A stretch of DNA of 64,000 nt from Pseudomonadota bacterium (GTDB taxonomy: Bacteria > Pseudomonadota > Gammaproteobacteria > Steroidobacterales > Steroidobacteraceae): contig JAFEDR010000009.1 of assembly GCA_018241525.1 (NCBI GenBank), positions 620,001-684,000 on the forward strand. The letters are read 5' to 3'. The translations under genes were made by a program, and so were the position numbers. Positions 18,477 to 28,482 of the stretch are shown in pieces (positions within the stretch are counted from its first letter, which is position 1; each line of letters opens with the position of its first letter). The notes beneath the pieces are model-generated. The model worked only from the letters and a program-made list of their open reading frames with translations. It was not told the DNA's origin and made no database searches.

Positions 18477-19505
18477 ATGGCGCCGAAGATCCTGGTCACG
18501 CTCGTGCTGCTGCTGGCCGCGTGCGGCGTCGGCGGCTGCGGCGCGCCCGGCGGCCCGCCGGCGACGCCGGCCCTGGCACTGCTGAACGCGTCCTTCGATC
18601 CGACGCGCGAATTCTACGAGGACGTCAATCGCGAGTTCGTCGCCGAGTGGCACCGGCGCACGGGCGCGACCGTGGTGATCAACCAGAGTCACGGTGGATC
18701 CGGCAAGCAGGCGCGCGCGGTCATCGACGGCCTGGAAGCCGACGTCGTGACGCTGGCCCTCGCCTACGACATCGACGCGATTGCCGGGCGCGCGCATCTG
18801 CTGCCGCAGGACTGGCAGCGCCGGCTGCCAGAGCACAGCGCGCCTTACACCTCGACGATCGTGTTCGTCGTCCGGGCCGGCAATCCGCACGCGATCCGCG
18901 ACTGGGGCGACCTCGTGCGGCCCGGCGTCACGGTCGTCACGCCGAACCCGAAGACCTCCGGAGGTGCACGCTGGAACTATCTCGCGGCCTGGGCATGGGC
19001 GCGCGAGGCCCGCGGCGGGACCGACGCAGCCGCCGAGGCCTTCGTTCGCGAGCTCTACGGACACGTGCCGGTGCTCGACGCGGGTGCCCGCGGCGCGACC
19101 GTGACGTTCGTGGAGCGCGGCATCGGTGACGTGCTGATCGCCTGGGAGAGCGAAGCCTTGCTGGCTCGCGAGCGGCTCGGTGCCGGGCGGCTCGAGATCG
19201 TGGTGCCCTCGCTCAGCATCCTCGCCGAGCCGCCGGTTGCGCTGGTCGACGCGGTGGCCGACCGCCACGGCACGCGCACGCTCGCCGAGGCCTACCTGCA
19301 CTTCCTGTACGCGCCGCAGGCCCAGGATCTCGCGGCCCGGCACTTCTTCCGGCCGCGGGACGCCACGGTCGCAGCACGGTACGCAGGCCGGTTCCCCGCC
19401 GTGAGGCTCGTGACCGTCGAGGACGCGTTCGGTGGCTGGGCGGCCGCGCAGGCGGCACACTTTGCGGACGGCGGCAGCTTCGACCGCGTCTATGCCCGCC
19501 ACTGA
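18477..19505 (+). CDS. sbp: Sulfate/thiosulfate-binding protein of the ABC importer (probable lipoprotein)
   Basis: The 342-residue protein has the Sbp/CysP hallmark [31 protein letters not shown], plus [13 protein letters not shown] and the WESEALL region. The signal peptide contains a lipobox-like LLAAC, so the protein may be lipid-anchored and not free in the periplasm. AGGAGG precedes the ATG. It heads the sbp-cysT-cysW-cysA operon, which faces cysD-cysNC, so sulfate uptake and activation are probably co-regulated. Choosing between sbp and cysP is not possible from sequence alone. Confidence 0.9.
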   Translation: MAPKILVTLVLLLAACGVGGCGAPGGPPATPALALLNASFDPTREFYEDVNREFVAEWHRRTGATVVINQSHGGSGKQARAVIDGLEADVVTLALAYDIDAIAGRAHLLPQDWQRRLPEHSAPYTSTIVFVVRAGNPHAIRDWGDLVRPGVTVVTPNPKTSGGARWNYLAAWAWAREARGGTDAAAEAFVRELYGHVPVLDAGARGATVTFVERGIGDVLIAWESEALLARERLGAGRLEIVVPSLSILAEPPVALVDAVADRHGTRTLAEAYLHFLYAPQAQDLAARHFFRPRDATVAARYAGRFPAVRLVTVEDAFGGWAAAQAAHFADGGSFDRVYARH

Positions 19506-19515
19506 GCCGGCGCCG

Positions 19516-20382
19516 ATGTCCACCACCGCTCGCAGCCTGCCATTCCCAACCCGCCGACCGCGCCGCGTGCTGCCGGGCTTCGGGCTGACGCTCGGCTACA
19601 CGCTGCTCTATCTGTCGCTGGTGGTGCTGGTGCCGCTGACCGCGACGCTCGTCAAGACCGCCGAGCTCGGCTGGGGCGAGTTCTGGACGGTGGTCGGCGC
19701 GCCGCGCACGCGCGCGGCCCTCGCGCTGTCCTTCAGCGCGGCGGCACTCGCGGCACTCATCAACGGCGTCGCCGGTTTCGTCGTCGCCTGGGTGCTGACG
19801 CGCTACGAGTTCCCGGGGCGCCGGCTCATCGACGCGCTGGTCGACCTGCCGTTCGCCCTGCCGACCGCGGTCGCCGGCATCGCGCTGACCGCCCTCTACG
19901 CGCCGCATGGCTGGCTCGGGCGCTTGCTGGCACCGCTCGGCGTGACGATCGCCTACACGCGCGCCGGCGTGGTGGTCGCGCTGATCTTCGTCGGCCTGCC
20001 GTTCGTGGTGCGCACCGTGCAGCCGGTGCTCGAGGAGCTGGACCGTGAGGTGGAGCAGGCGGCGGCGACGCTCGGCGCGGCGCGTGCCCGGATCGTCGCA
20101 CGGATCGTCCTGCCGAGCGTCTGGCCGGCGTTGCTGACCGGATTCGCGCTCGCCTTCGCGCGCGGCATCGGCGAGTACGGCTCGGTGATCTTCATCGCCG
20201 GCAACATGCCGATGGTGTCGGAGATCGCACCCCTGCTGATCGTGACGCGACTCGAGCAGTACGAGTACCCGGCGGCGACTGCCATTGCCATCGTGATGCT
20301 GTCGATCTCGTTTTTCGTGCTGCTCGGGATCAACGCGCTGCAGGGCTGGTCGCAGCGCCGGCTCGGGCCGGGTGGCGCGTGA
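19516..20382 (+). CDS. cysT: Sulfate ABC transporter permease CysT (CysU)
   Basis: The 288-residue inner-membrane permease has about six transmembrane segments and the family motifs [16 protein letters not shown], the EAA-like loop [28 protein letters not shown] and [19 protein letters not shown]. It pairs with CysW to form the translocation channel. The ATG at 19516 is preferred. An in-frame ATG at 19492 would overlap the binding-protein gene by 14 bases. Confidence 0.93.
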   Translation: MSTTARSLPFPTRRPRRVLPGFGLTLGYTLLYLSLVVLVPLTATLVKTAELGWGEFWTVVGAPRTRAALALSFSAAALAALINGVAGFVVAWVLTRYEFPGRRLIDALVDLPFALPTAVAGIALTALYAPHGWLGRLLAPLGVTIAYTRAGVVVALIFVGLPFVVRTVQPVLEELDREVEQAAATLGAARARIVARIVLPSVWPALLTGFALAFARGIGEYGSVIFIAGNMPMVSEIAPLLIVTRLEQYEYPAATAIAIVMLSISFFVLLGINALQGWSQRRLGPGGA

Positions 20383-21278
20383 CGGACGTGGCCAACCGCC
20401 CCGCCGCGCCGCCGCGCCGCCCGCGCGGGCTCGCCCGCGGCGCGCTGATCGCCGCGGCGCTGCTCTACCTCGGCGGCTTCCTGATCCTGCCGTTCGCGGT
20501 CGTCTTCACGCAGGCGCTGGCGCGCGGCTTCTCGCCGTTCGTCGACGCGCTCGCCGACCCCGCGGCCGTCGCGGCCATCCGGCTGACCCTGACGGTGGCG
20601 GCGATCGCGGTGCCGCTCAACCTGGTGTTCGGCGTGGCGGCCGCGTGGGCGGTCGCGAAGTTCGAGTTCCGCGGCAAGAGCGCACTGCTGACGCTGATCG
20701 ACCTGCCCTTCGCGGTTTCGCCGGTGATTTCCGGACTCATCTACGTGCTGGTCTTCGGCGCCCACGGCTGGTTCGGCCCGTGGCTCGCCGCCCACGGTGT
20801 TCGGATCGTGTTCGCGGTCCCGGGCATCGTGCTCGCCACGGTGTTCGTGACCTTCCCGTTCGTGGCGCGCGAGCTCGTGCCGCTGATGCAGTCGCAGGGG
20901 CGCGACGAGGAGGAGACCGCGCTGTCGCTCGGCGCGACCGGCTGGCAGGCGTTCTGGCGGGTGACCCTGCCGAATATCCGCGTCGGCCTGCTGTACGGGG
21001 TGCTGCTCTGCAACGCGCGGGCGATGGGCGAATTCGGCGCGGTCTCGGTGATCTCCGGGCACATCCGCGGGCTCACGAATACGATGCCGCTGCACGTCGA
21101 GATCCTCTACAACGAGTACAACCCGACGGCCGCCTTCGCGGTCGCCTCGTTGCTCGCGCTGCTGGCGCTCGGCACGCTGCTGGCGCGCGCCGCACTCGAG
21201 TCGCACGCGCCGGAGCTGCGCCATGCCTCCCGGCAGGCGCCCGCACAGACGGCGACGCGCACCGGAGCCGTCGCATGA
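20379..21278 (+). CDS. cysW: Sulfate ABC transporter permease CysW
   Basis: The 299-residue partner permease has [25 protein letters not shown], the cytoplasmic loop [28 protein letters not shown] and [15 protein letters not shown], all typical of CysW. The GTG start overlaps the CysT stop (GTGA). The C-terminal tail is Ala/Thr-rich and probably cytoplasmic. Confidence 0.93.
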   Translation: MTDVANRPAAPPRRPRGLARGALIAAALLYLGGFLILPFAVVFTQALARGFSPFVDALADPAAVAAIRLTLTVAAIAVPLNLVFGVAAAWAVAKFEFRGKSALLTLIDLPFAVSPVISGLIYVLVFGAHGWFGPWLAAHGVRIVFAVPGIVLATVFVTFPFVARELVPLMQSQGRDEEETALSLGATGWQAFWRVTLPNIRVGLLYGVLLCNARAMGEFGAVSVISGHIRGLTNTMPLHVEILYNEYNPTAAFAVASLLALLALGTLLARAALESHAPELRHASRQAPAQTATRTGAVA

Positions 21279-22330
21279 GCATCCGGGTCGACGCCATCCG
21301 CAAGCGCTTCGGGGACTTCGTCGCGCTCGATGACATCGAGATCGACGTCGCGACCGGCCAGCTGGCGGCGATCCTCGGTCCGTCGGGTTGCGGCAAGACG
21401 ACGCTGCTCAGGATCATCGCCGGCCTCGAGACGCCGGATGCCGGCCGGGTGTTCCTGCTCGGCCGCGAGGCGACCGAGCTGCCGGTGCAGAAGCGCCGGG
21501 TCGGATTCGTGTTCCAGCACTACGCGCTGTTCCGCCACATGACGGTGTTCGACAACGTCGCGTTCGGCCTCACCGTCCGCCCGCGACGTGAGCGGCCGGC
21601 GCGCGCCGCGATCCGCGCCAAGGTCGAGGAGCTGCTCGGCCTGGTACAGCTCGACTGGGCCGCCGCGCGACGCCCGGCGCAGCTGTCGGGTGGCCAGCGG
21701 CAGCGCATCGCCCTGGCGCGTGCGCTCGCCGTCGAGCCGGAGGTGCTTTTGCTCGACGAGCCGTTCGGCGCGCTCGACACGCAGGTCCGGCAGGAACTGC
21801 GGCGCTGGCTGCGACGCCTGCACGACGCGCTGCACTTCACGAGCCTGTTCGTCACGCACGACCAGCAGGAGGCGCTCGAGGTCGCCGACGCCGTGATCGT
21901 GATGCGTCGGGGCCGCATTGAGCAGCGCGGCACGCCCGCCGAGGTCTACGACCGGCCGGCGACCGGCTTCGTGCATCGCTTCGTCGGGTCCTCGAACGAG
22001 CTCGCGGCCGAGCGGCGCGGCGGCGCGCTGCTGGTCGGCCCGCTGCCGCCGATCGCCTCGAGCGGACCGGACGGCCGCTTTTCCATCGTGGTGCGTCCAC
22101 AGGATCTCGGGCTGAGCCGCGGCGGGGGCGGCTGGCCGGGACGCGTGGTCGCCGTACGGGCGATCGGCGCGCTGGTGCACGTCGAGGTGCAGCTCGAGGG
22201 CGCCGGGCCCGACCCGGTGGTCGCGGAATTCTCCCGGGAACGCTTCCGCCACGAGGGATACGCGGTGGGCGACGCGGTGTTCGTCACCCCGGCGCGCTTC
22301 GGCGTCTACCCGCCGGAGGAGCTCAGCTGA
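21275..22330 (+). CDS. cysA: Sulfate ABC transporter ATPase CysA
   Basis: The 351-residue ATPase has Walker [11 protein letters not shown]-loop [21 protein letters not shown], signature [15 protein letters not shown], Walker [12 protein letters not shown] and switch His [10 protein letters not shown]-terminal TOBE-like regulatory domain follows (from about 240). The ATG overlaps the CysW stop (ATGA). It powers sulfate or thiosulfate import. Confidence 0.94.
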   Translation: MSIRVDAIRKRFGDFVALDDIEIDVATGQLAAILGPSGCGKTTLLRIIAGLETPDAGRVFLLGREATELPVQKRRVGFVFQHYALFRHMTVFDNVAFGLTVRPRRERPARAAIRAKVEELLGLVQLDWAAARRPAQLSGGQRQRIALARALAVEPEVLLLDEPFGALDTQVRQELRRWLRRLHDALHFTSLFVTHDQQEALEVADAVIVMRRGRIEQRGTPAEVYDRPATGFVHRFVGSSNELAAERRGGALLVGPLPPIASSGPDGRFSIVVRPQDLGLSRGGGGWPGRVVAVRAIGALVHVEVQLEGAGPDPVVAEFSRERFRHEGYAVGDAVFVTPARFGVYPPEELS

Positions 22331-22342
22331 GGAGGAAGCCGC

Positions 22343-22870
22343 TCAGTCGCGCCGGAAGCGTCGCGACAGGGCCCGCGCCCAGCCGGCCAGCGCGATGCAG
22401 AACGCTCCGAGCGCCAGCAGGAACATGCGCGTGTCGAGGCGCGCCGGTACCGCGCGGTTCGCATCCACCACCAGCAGGTGAACGGCGAAGACCAGCAACG
22501 CGACCAGCGCTGCGAGCCACGCCGAGTGCGACATTAGGTACTGGAGCGTCGACTCCCGGCGCTCCGGAGACAGCCAGTAGTCGCGGTGCGGCAGGCTGAG
22601 CGCCGCGGGAAATCGCCGCGCCGCGAACGCGAGCACGCCGGCCGTCAGCGTCGGCACTACCACCAGCAATCCGACGACCCACAGCAGGTAGCCGGTGCGG
22701 GAGCTGAAGCCGTTGGCGAGGCCGCCCGCGCCGAAATGGCTTGCCACTGGCTCCGGCAGCCGCTCGGCCGTCAGCATGATGCCGGTCAGGCAACCGATCA
22801 CGACGGCGCTCGCCCAGCCTGTCTCCGGTGCGCGCGCCATGGACGCGACCTCCTCCGCACTTCGCGACAT
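22343..22870 (-). CDS. DUF1648/SdpI-like membrane protein
   Basis: The 175-residue protein has four predicted transmembrane helices. The segment LPEPVASHFGAGGLANGFSSR between the first two matches the DUF1648 pattern seen in SdpI-type proteins. AGGGG precedes the ATG. It is convergent with cysA and divergent from the ornithine cyclodeaminase-family gene. Its role is not known, and the resemblance does not show that it confers toxin immunity. Confidence 0.65.
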   Translation of the reverse strand: MSRSAEEVASMARAPETGWASAVVIGCLTGIMLTAERLPEPVASHFGAGGLANGFSSRTGYLLWVVGLLVVVPTLTAGVLAFAARRFPAALSLPHRDYWLSPERRESTLQYLMSHSAWLAALVALLVFAVHLLVVDANRAVPARLDTRMFLLALGAFCIALAGWARALSRRFRRD

Positions 22871-22974
22871 AATCCCCTGCCCTTCTCGTTGTGACCCGAT
22901 CCTGACTGATCGCCGGACGCCACGCCAGCGCGGCCGTGACCGGACGGGCGCACCGCCAGTGAGATAATCGTCGC

Positions 22975-23910
22975 GTGCTGATTCTCGACGCCACCCAGGT
23001 CGCCGCCCGCCTTCCCGCCGACCGGCTGGTGCCGGCGCTCGAAGCGATGTTCCGCGACGGCTGCGAGGCCCCGGTCCGGCACCACCATACGGTGCCGGTG
23101 CCGGGCGCACCGGACGCGACACTGCTGCTGATGCCGGCTTGGCGCAGCGGGGGTTACCTCGGCATCAAGCTCGTCACGATCTTCCCGGGAAACTCGGCGC
23201 GAGGACTGCCGTCGGTGTCGGCCGGCTACCTGCTGATGGACGGGCAGAGCGGCGCGACGCTCGCGATGATCGATGGCGGCGAGCTGACGGCGAAGCGCAC
23301 CGCGGCGACATCGGCGCTCGCGGCGCGCTATCTCGCGCGCGCGGATGCGCGATCGCTGACGGTGCTCGGCACCGGCCGCATCGCACGCGAGCTCGCCCGC
23401 AGCCACTGCGCGATCCGGCCCTCGATCCGCGAGGTCCGGCTCTGGGGTCGCGACCACGGCCGGGCCGAGCAAGCCGCTGCGTTCCTGCGTGACGAGGGGC
23501 TGCCGGTGGTCGCGGCAGGGGCGCTCGACGCGGCGGTCGCCGCCGGCGACATCGTCTCGAGCGCCACGCTCGCGCGCGAGCCGCTGATCCGCGGCGCCTG
23601 GCTGCGGGCCGGCACGCACCTCGATCTCGTCGGCGGCTACACGCCGCAGATGCGCGAGGCGGACGACGAGGCCGTGCGCCGGGCGAGCGTGTTCGCCGAC
23701 ACGCGCGACGGCGCGCTGCACGAGGCCGGCGACCTCGTCGCGCCGGTGACGAGCGGGCTGCTCGATCCCGCGCGCGTCGTCGACCTGCACGGCCTGTGCC
23801 GCGGCGAGCATCCGGGGCGACGCTACCCCGATGAGATTACGCTCTTCAAGTCGGTCGGCGCGGCGGTCGAGGACCTGGCAGCCGCGATCCTCGTCTACGA
23901 GTCGCGCTGA
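22975..23910 (+). CDS. Ornithine cyclodeaminase / mu-crystallin family NAD(P)-dependent enzyme
   Basis: The 311-residue protein has the family landmarks LGIKLVTIFPGN, the substrate-binding DGGELTAKRTAATSALAARYLAR, a Rossmann motif (VLGTGRIARELARSH) and VGGYTPQMREADDEAV. Members act as cyclodeaminases, imino-acid (ketimine) reductases or alanine/opine-type dehydrogenases, and the sequence does not discriminate among these. The GTG start opens the amino-acid catabolism block. Confidence 0.85.
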   Translation: MLILDATQVAARLPADRLVPALEAMFRDGCEAPVRHHHTVPVPGAPDATLLLMPAWRSGGYLGIKLVTIFPGNSARGLPSVSAGYLLMDGQSGATLAMIDGGELTAKRTAATSALAARYLARADARSLTVLGTGRIARELARSHCAIRPSIREVRLWGRDHGRAEQAAAFLRDEGLPVVAAGALDAAVAAGDIVSSATLAREPLIRGAWLRAGTHLDLVGGYTPQMREADDEAVRRASVFADTRDGALHEAGDLVAPVTSGLLDPARVVDLHGLCRGEHPGRRYPDEITLFKSVGAAVEDLAAAILVYESR

Positions 23911-23913
23911 GCG

Positions 23914-25074
23914 TCAGTAGCCGCGGGCATCGACCGGCCAGATCGCGACCAGCTCGCCGCCGCGGAAGACGTGGTAGGCGTCGTGCAGCACGACGGTCGG
24001 ATCGCAGTGTCCGGGCGTGAGATCGACGCGCGCGCCGCGCGCCGGCACCGGCGCACCGGCGGGCAGCAGCCAGCGGCCGTGCTCGTCGCCGAAGAACGCG
24101 TAGCTGCCGCGTGCCGCGCCGCCGCCGCGCAGGCGCGGGCCCGGTGGATCGATCGACAGCGCCTTCTGGCCGGCGTCGAGCGTGACGCAGCCCCGCGCCG
24201 CCGCCGACTGGACGCTCGTCACCCGCGCCGCGACGTAGAGCGCCGGGTGGAACTCCAGCATCGTGTCCTCGCCGAGCACGTCCTCGTACTGCGCGTCCAT
24301 GAAGACGTACGAACCGGCCTGCAGCTCGGTGTAGACGCCGGCCTCGGCCGCCGCGAGCAGCGTACCGGTGCCGCCGCCGCTGACGATCTCGAGCGCTACG
24401 CCCTCGGCGCGGAGCGCCGCGAGGTGATCGCGCAGCTCGGCGGCAGCCGCGAGCACCTGGGTCCGGCGCTGCGCGGGATCGGCGACGTGCTGCAGGTGGC
24501 CGAAGTAGTGCTGCACGCCGCGCAGCACGAGCTGCGGCGATCGTGCGACCGCCGCGGCGAGCTCGCCGAGCTCGGCGCGCGTCTCACACCCGGAACGGCG
24601 CTGCCCGGCGTGATGCTCGAGCAGCACGCCGAGCGGCCGCCCGGTCGACGCGGCCAGCGCCGCGAGCTCCGCCACGGCCGCCGGCGTGTCGACCACCGCG
24701 AGCAGCTGGCCGGGCCGGGCGGCGTGCAACGCCTGCAGTCGCTGCAGCTTCGCGGCGCCGACCACCGGCGAGGTCAGCAGCACGCTGCCGACCTCCGCGA
24801 CGACCATCTGCTCGGCCTCGGCGAGCGTCGCCGCGCAGACGCCGAGGGCACCGGCCGCGCGCTGCAGCCGCGCGATGGCCTGGCACTTGTGCGTCTTGAC
24901 GTGCGGCCGCAGGCCGACGCCCGCGCCACGTGCCCAGCGCGCCAGATGCTCGATGTTGTACTCGAGCGCTGCCAGGTCGATGCACAGCGCGGGCGTCTCG
25001 AGCTGCTGCCAGGCGTCGCTGCGGCCGAGCCAGCGCGCGTTGCGCGCAGTACGCGGATCGGCAGCGGCACTCAC
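23914..25074 (-). CDS. PLP-dependent D-threonine aldolase / D-serine dehydratase-like (DSD1) enzyme
   Basis: The 386-residue protein has a fold-type III alanine-racemase-like barrel: LETPALCIDLAALEYNI at the N-terminus, the PLP Lys in LRPHVKTHKC, and SGGGTGTLL for phosphate binding. The C-terminal domain contains GHCDPTVVLHD, whose His and Cys bind the catalytic metal in DSD1-type enzymes. It probably cleaves D-threonine or dehydrates a D-hydroxy amino acid. The GTG start overlaps the stop of the FAD oxidoreductase gene, so the two work together. Confidence 0.85.
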   Translation of the reverse strand: MSAAADPRTARNARWLGRSDAWQQLETPALCIDLAALEYNIEHLARWARGAGVGLRPHVKTHKCQAIARLQRAAGALGVCAATLAEAEQMVVAEVGSVLLTSPVVGAAKLQRLQALHAARPGQLLAVVDTPAAVAELAALAASTGRPLGVLLEHHAGQRRSGCETRAELGELAAAVARSPQLVLRGVQHYFGHLQHVADPAQRRTQVLAAAAELRDHLAALRAEGVALEIVSGGGTGTLLAAAEAGVYTELQAGSYVFMDAQYEDVLGEDTMLEFHPALYVAARVTSVQSAAARGCVTLDAGQKALSIDPPGPRLRGGGAARGSYAFFGDEHGRWLLPAGAPVPARGARVDLTPGHCDPTVVLHDAYHVFRGGELVAIWPVDARGY

Positions 25075-26207
25075 GCCGGCGCACCGGCTCCCGCGGCGAG
25101 GCGCGCGGGCCCGAGGACCGCGGGTTCCAGGCCGAGCTCGGTGGCGCGCGCCGGCCACGGCGCGCCGCGCAGCAGCGTCGCGGCCAGCTCGCCGAGGGCG
25201 GGTGAACTCATGATGCCGCCACCGCCCTGGCCGGCCAGCCAGAAGAAGCCGGGCTCGTCGGCGGCGAAACCGGCGACCGGCTGCTCGTCGCGCGCGAAGG
25301 TGCGCAGGCCCGCCCAGCGGCTCGCGAGACGGCGGACCTCGAGCGTCGTGTAGCGCTCGAAGGTGTCGACCGCGATGGCGACGTCGATCTCCTCGGGCTG
25401 CGCGTCGCACGGCGGGCTCGGCGTCGCATCGCCCGGGCTCACCATCAGCGTCGTCGCGTTCGACTTGAAGTAGAACCCGGTCGACATGTCGTCGACCGGA
25501 GGTACCCCGCGCACGTCGATGCCCGGGTCAAAGGTCAGTGCGGTCCGCCGCCGTGGCTCGAGCCCTAGGCCCGCGACGCCGGCACGTGCCGCGACCGTTT
25601 CGGCCCACGCGCCCGCTGCGTTGACGAGCAGCGGCGCCTCGATCACCTCCGATCCGACGCGCGCATGCCAGACGCCGGCGCGCCGCTCGGCGCCGTGGAA
25701 CTCGACGCCGCTCAGCGTGGTCGCGCCCGCGCCGCGCATCCCGCGCAGGAACCCCTGGTGCAGCGCGTCGACGTCGATCTCGCCGTTGTCCGGGTCATAG
25801 AGTGCGCGCGCCAGGACCTCCGGGCGCAGGAACGGCACGATCTCGACCGCGCGCGCCGCGCTGATCTCGCGGAGCCGCGGGTTGAGCGGGCCGGCATGCC
25901 GCAGGAACTCCTCGGCGACCTGCTCTTCGCCGGGTGGCGCGAACATGATGTTGCCGCGGGCACGGCACAGCGGCACGGAAGCGAAGCCGGCCGGCGGCGC
26001 GTCGAAGAACGGCTTGCCGAAGACCACGACCGAGCGCATCAGCCCGAGGTAGTGGACCGCGGTCCATTCCGCCGCCGAGCGGCCGGTGCTGTGATAGCCG
26101 AAGCCGTCTTCGCGCTCGACGAGCACGACCTTGCGGTGCGCAGCCAGGAAGTAGCCGGCCGACGCTCCGGCGATCCCGCCACCGATGATCAGCACGTCCG
26201 CGCGCAT
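25071..26207 (-). CDS. FAD-dependent amino-acid oxidoreductase (DAO family)
   Basis: The 378-residue protein starts with the dinucleotide-binding motif IIGGGIAGASAGYFLA, followed by VLVERE and HSTGRSAAEW. A central NAAGAWAE and the C-terminal FWLAGQGGGGIMSSPALGEL complete the D-amino-acid oxidase-like fold. It probably dehydrogenates a D-amino or imino acid. Its neighbours (D-threonine aldolase-like and cyclodeaminase-like enzymes) support amino-acid catabolism. The FAH gene lies just upstream on the same strand. Confidence 0.86.
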   Translation of the reverse strand: MRADVLIIGGGIAGASAGYFLAAHRKVVLVEREDGFGYHSTGRSAAEWTAVHYLGLMRSVVVFGKPFFDAPPAGFASVPLCRARGNIMFAPPGEEQVAEEFLRHAGPLNPRLREISAARAVEIVPFLRPEVLARALYDPDNGEIDVDALHQGFLRGMRGAGATTLSGVEFHGAERRAGVWHARVGSEVIEAPLLVNAAGAWAETVAARAGVAGLGLEPRRRTALTFDPGIDVRGVPPVDDMSTGFYFKSNATTLMVSPGDATPSPPCDAQPEEIDVAIAVDTFERYTTLEVRRLASRWAGLRTFARDEQPVAGFAADEPGFFWLAGQGGGGIMSSPALGELAATLLRGAPWPARATELGLEPAVLGPARLAAGAGAPA

Positions 26208-26226
26208 CCGGGTCGGCCTCCGCGCC

Positions 26227-26931
26227 TCAGGCGCCGGCGCGCGCCGCGCCGATGCGATGCGTCAGCGTACCGAGTCCGTCAATGCCCGCGACGACGACGT
26301 CGCCCGGCGTCACTGGGCCAACGCCGGCCGGCGTGCCCGTGTAGATGAGGTCTCCCGGGCGAAGCGCGAAGAACGTCGACAGCTCGGCGATGATGCCGGG
26401 GACGTCCCAGATCATGTCGGCGAGGTCGCCGCGCTGACGTTCGGCGCCGTTCACGGTCAGCCAGAGCGCACCGCGCCGCAGATGTCCGACGACGGCCGCC
26501 GGGTGGATCCGGCCGATGCCCGCCGAGCCGTCGAACCCCTTCGCGGTGTCCCACGGACGGCCCTTCTCCTTCGCCGCGGACTGCAGGTCGCGACGCGTGT
26601 AGTCGTTGCCGACGGCGTAGCCGTAGACGTGCTGATGGGCCGCCGCCGGGTCAATCCGGCTGCCGGCGGCGCCGATCGCCACCACGAGCTCGGCCTCGTA
26701 GTGCAGGTTCGCGGTGCGCGAAGGGTACGGCAGCTCCTCGCCGTCCGCGAGCAGGGCATCAGCGGGCTTGCTGAAGAAGATCGGCGGATCCTTCTGCGGA
26801 TCGCGGCCCATCTCGCGGTTGTGCTCGGCATAGTTGAAGCCGACGCAGTAGATGCGGCGCACCGGAAAGCGCGCAGCCTCGCCGGCCACGGCAACCGAGG
26901 GCACCACCGCAGGCACGACGTACGCGGTCAT
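26227..26931 (-). CDS. Fumarylacetoacetate hydrolase family protein
   Basis: The 234-residue FAH-fold protein has IYCVGFNYAEHNREMG, PPIFFSKPADAL, HYEAELVVAIG (metal-binding Glu residues), GYAVGNDYTRRD, KGFDGSAGIG and LIYTGTPAGVGP. Members are hydratases, hydrolases or decarboxylases of 2-oxo or acylpyruvate compounds and use Mg. It precedes the FAD oxidoreductase gene by 19 bases and is probably in the same operon. Confidence 0.87.
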   Translation of the reverse strand: MTAYVVPAVVPSVAVAGEAARFPVRRIYCVGFNYAEHNREMGRDPQKDPPIFFSKPADALLADGEELPYPSRTANLHYEAELVVAIGAAGSRIDPAAAHQHVYGYAVGNDYTRRDLQSAAKEKGRPWDTAKGFDGSAGIGRIHPAAVVGHLRRGALWLTVNGAERQRGDLADMIWDVPGIIAELSTFFALRPGDLIYTGTPAGVGPVTPGDVVVAGIDGLGTLTHRIGAARAGA

Positions 26932-27003
26932 CTCCGGATCTCCGGCGGGTCCGGCTCCCCGTGAGCGCGGCCGGCCGCGAATGCTACCGCAGATGCGCGC
27001 AGC

Positions 27004-27474
27004 TCACGCGAGCAGGAGCAGTCGCGGTACGGCGTCTTCGCCGGCGACCAGCAGCGCGGCCTGGCCGAATTCACGCGCCAGCTCGATGGCCCGCGTTTGC
27101 GGCAGCCCGAGCGCGAGCAGGCTGGCTTCGTCGGGCCAGTTCCCACCCGGGTCGATGCCGCGGCCGGGCAGCGTAGTCCAACCCTCGATGGCCAGCCTTT
27201 CGAGCAGCCGGCGATGCGCCGCGGCGTTGACGGCCGCCGCCGCCGCGCGGCTGGCCGGGTTCGCGGCCGTCAGGAACGCCGAGCAGCGCACGCCGTGCCG
27301 CCGCTGGCGGGCGTCGAGGTCGCTGCTTGGCCGCCCGACTCGCAGCACGAACGCCGGCGGTGCCTCCACCGCGTACTGCGCACCGCGGTAGGCCGCGATC
27401 AGTGCCTGGGACAGCGTCGTCGCGGACAGGTCGGCAGTGTCCAGCGTCGCATCGATCGGGTCTCGTCCGGCCAT
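27004..27474 (-). CDS. DUF3293 domain protein
   Basis: The 156-residue protein has the DUF3293 pattern: YRGAQYAVEAPPAFVLRVG at the N-terminus, central AFLTAANPASR with following Asn, then LPGRGIDPGGNWPDEASLL and FGQAALLVA. GGGAGGG lies just upstream of the ATG. The function of the family is not established. It is divergent from the flavin reductase gene. Confidence 0.75.
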   Translation of the reverse strand: MAGRDPIDATLDTADLSATTLSQALIAAYRGAQYAVEAPPAFVLRVGRPSSDLDARQRRHGVRCSAFLTAANPASRAAAAAVNAAAHRRLLERLAIEGWTTLPGRGIDPGGNWPDEASLLALGLPQTRAIELAREFGQAALLVAGEDAVPRLLLLA

Positions 27475-27558
27475 ACCCTCCCCTGCCGGCACCACCAGGC
27501 GGCGCTCCGGTGCTCGCTGGTGGCATGATCGCAGCTGGCCCCCGCCCCCCGGATCCGC

Positions 27559-28122
27559 ATGCGCGCCGACGTCCCGCTCCCGAAGGCCTACCTGTTGCTG
27601 AACCATGGCCCGGTCACGCTGGTCTCGAGCGCGAGCGGCGCACGCCGCAACGTCATGGCGGCGTCCTGGGCGATGCCCCTCGACTTCAATCCGCCCAAGG
27701 TCGCGGTCGTCATCGACCGCAACACGCTGACCCGGGAGCTGGTCGACGCCTCTCGCGAGTTCGTGCTCAATGTACCGCCACTGGCCCTCGCCGAGGCGGT
27801 GGTCGGCGTCGGCAACGAAAGCGGCCGCGAACTCGACAAGTGGGCGCACTTCGGGCTCGGTACGTTGCCCGCGACGCGGGTGGCGGCGCCGCTGGTCGCC
27901 GGCTGCATCGCCTGGCTCGAATGCCGCGTCCTCGACGAGCGGCCGACCGAGCAGCGTCACGACCTGTTCCTCGCCGAAGTCGTCGCCGCCTCGGCCGACG
28001 ACCGCGTGTTCCGTGACGGCCGCTGGCGCTTCGACGACGAGACGCTGCGCAGCCTCCATTACGTCGCCGGCGGCCAGTTCTTCACGACCGGTCCGGCGCA
28101 CGCTCCCAAGCGCGACGGCTGA
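27559..28122 (+). CDS. Flavin reductase-like FMN-binding protein
   Basis: The 187-residue protein has the flavin-reductase-like split barrel: PVTLVSSASGARRNVMAASWAMPLDFNPPKVAVVI, then EFVLNVPP, and the late LHYVAGGQFF. Members reduce FMN with NAD(P)H or bind FMN for oxygenases. No partner monooxygenase is adjacent. It converges on the MazG-like gene with a six-base gap. Confidence 0.84.
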   Translation: MRADVPLPKAYLLLNHGPVTLVSSASGARRNVMAASWAMPLDFNPPKVAVVIDRNTLTRELVDASREFVLNVPPLALAEAVVGVGNESGRELDKWAHFGLGTLPATRVAAPLVAGCIAWLECRVLDERPTEQRHDLFLAEVVAASADDRVFRDGRWRFDDETLRSLHYVAGGQFFTTGPAHAPKRDG

Positions 28123-28128
28123 GGCCGC

Positions 28129-28482
28129 TCAGGGTTCCGTCGACTTGCGGCTCGAGCCGCGCGCGGACTCGACCGGGTACCTGCGGGCGTTGCTCGCGAG
28201 CTTGTCGTGCGCCGCGGCCAGCAGGTCGACGCCAAGCTCGTCGGCGAGCCGGACGAGGTAGAGAAGCACGTCAGCGAGTTCCTCGCGGATCGGCGCGAGC
28301 GCGCTGTCATCGAGCCGGCGCGATGCCTCCTCCGGCAGCCACTGGAAATGCTCGAGCAGCTCTGCGGCCTCGACGCTGAGCGCGATCGCCAGGTTCTTCG
28401 GGGCGTGGAACTGCTGCCAGTCGCGCTCCGCGGCGAATTGGCGCAGCCGCTCCCGCAGGTCGTCGAGCGCCTCGGCGCTCAC
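28129..28482 (-). CDS. MazG-like nucleotide pyrophosphohydrolase (RS21-C6/dCTPase type)
   Basis: The 117-residue all-helical protein has RDWQQFHAPKNLAIALSVEAAELLEHFQW followed by REELADVLLYLVRLADELGVDL. These hold the metal-binding ExxE and ExxD pairs of MazG-type phosphohydrolases. It probably hydrolyses a non-canonical or surplus nucleoside triphosphate to the monophosphate. The GTG start overlaps the stop of the KfrA-like gene, so the two are coupled. Confidence 0.86.
   Translation of the reverse strand: MSAEALDDLRERLRQFAAERDWQQFHAPKNLAIALSVEAAELLEHFQWLPEEASRRLDDSALAPIREELADVLLYLVRLADELGVDLLAAAHDKLASNARRYPVESARGSSRKSTEP

Noticed and set aside
22343..22870. Call as an SdpI immunity protein
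   Set aside because: Only the DUF1648-like segment is recognised and no SdpC-like toxin is nearby, so immunity is not supported.
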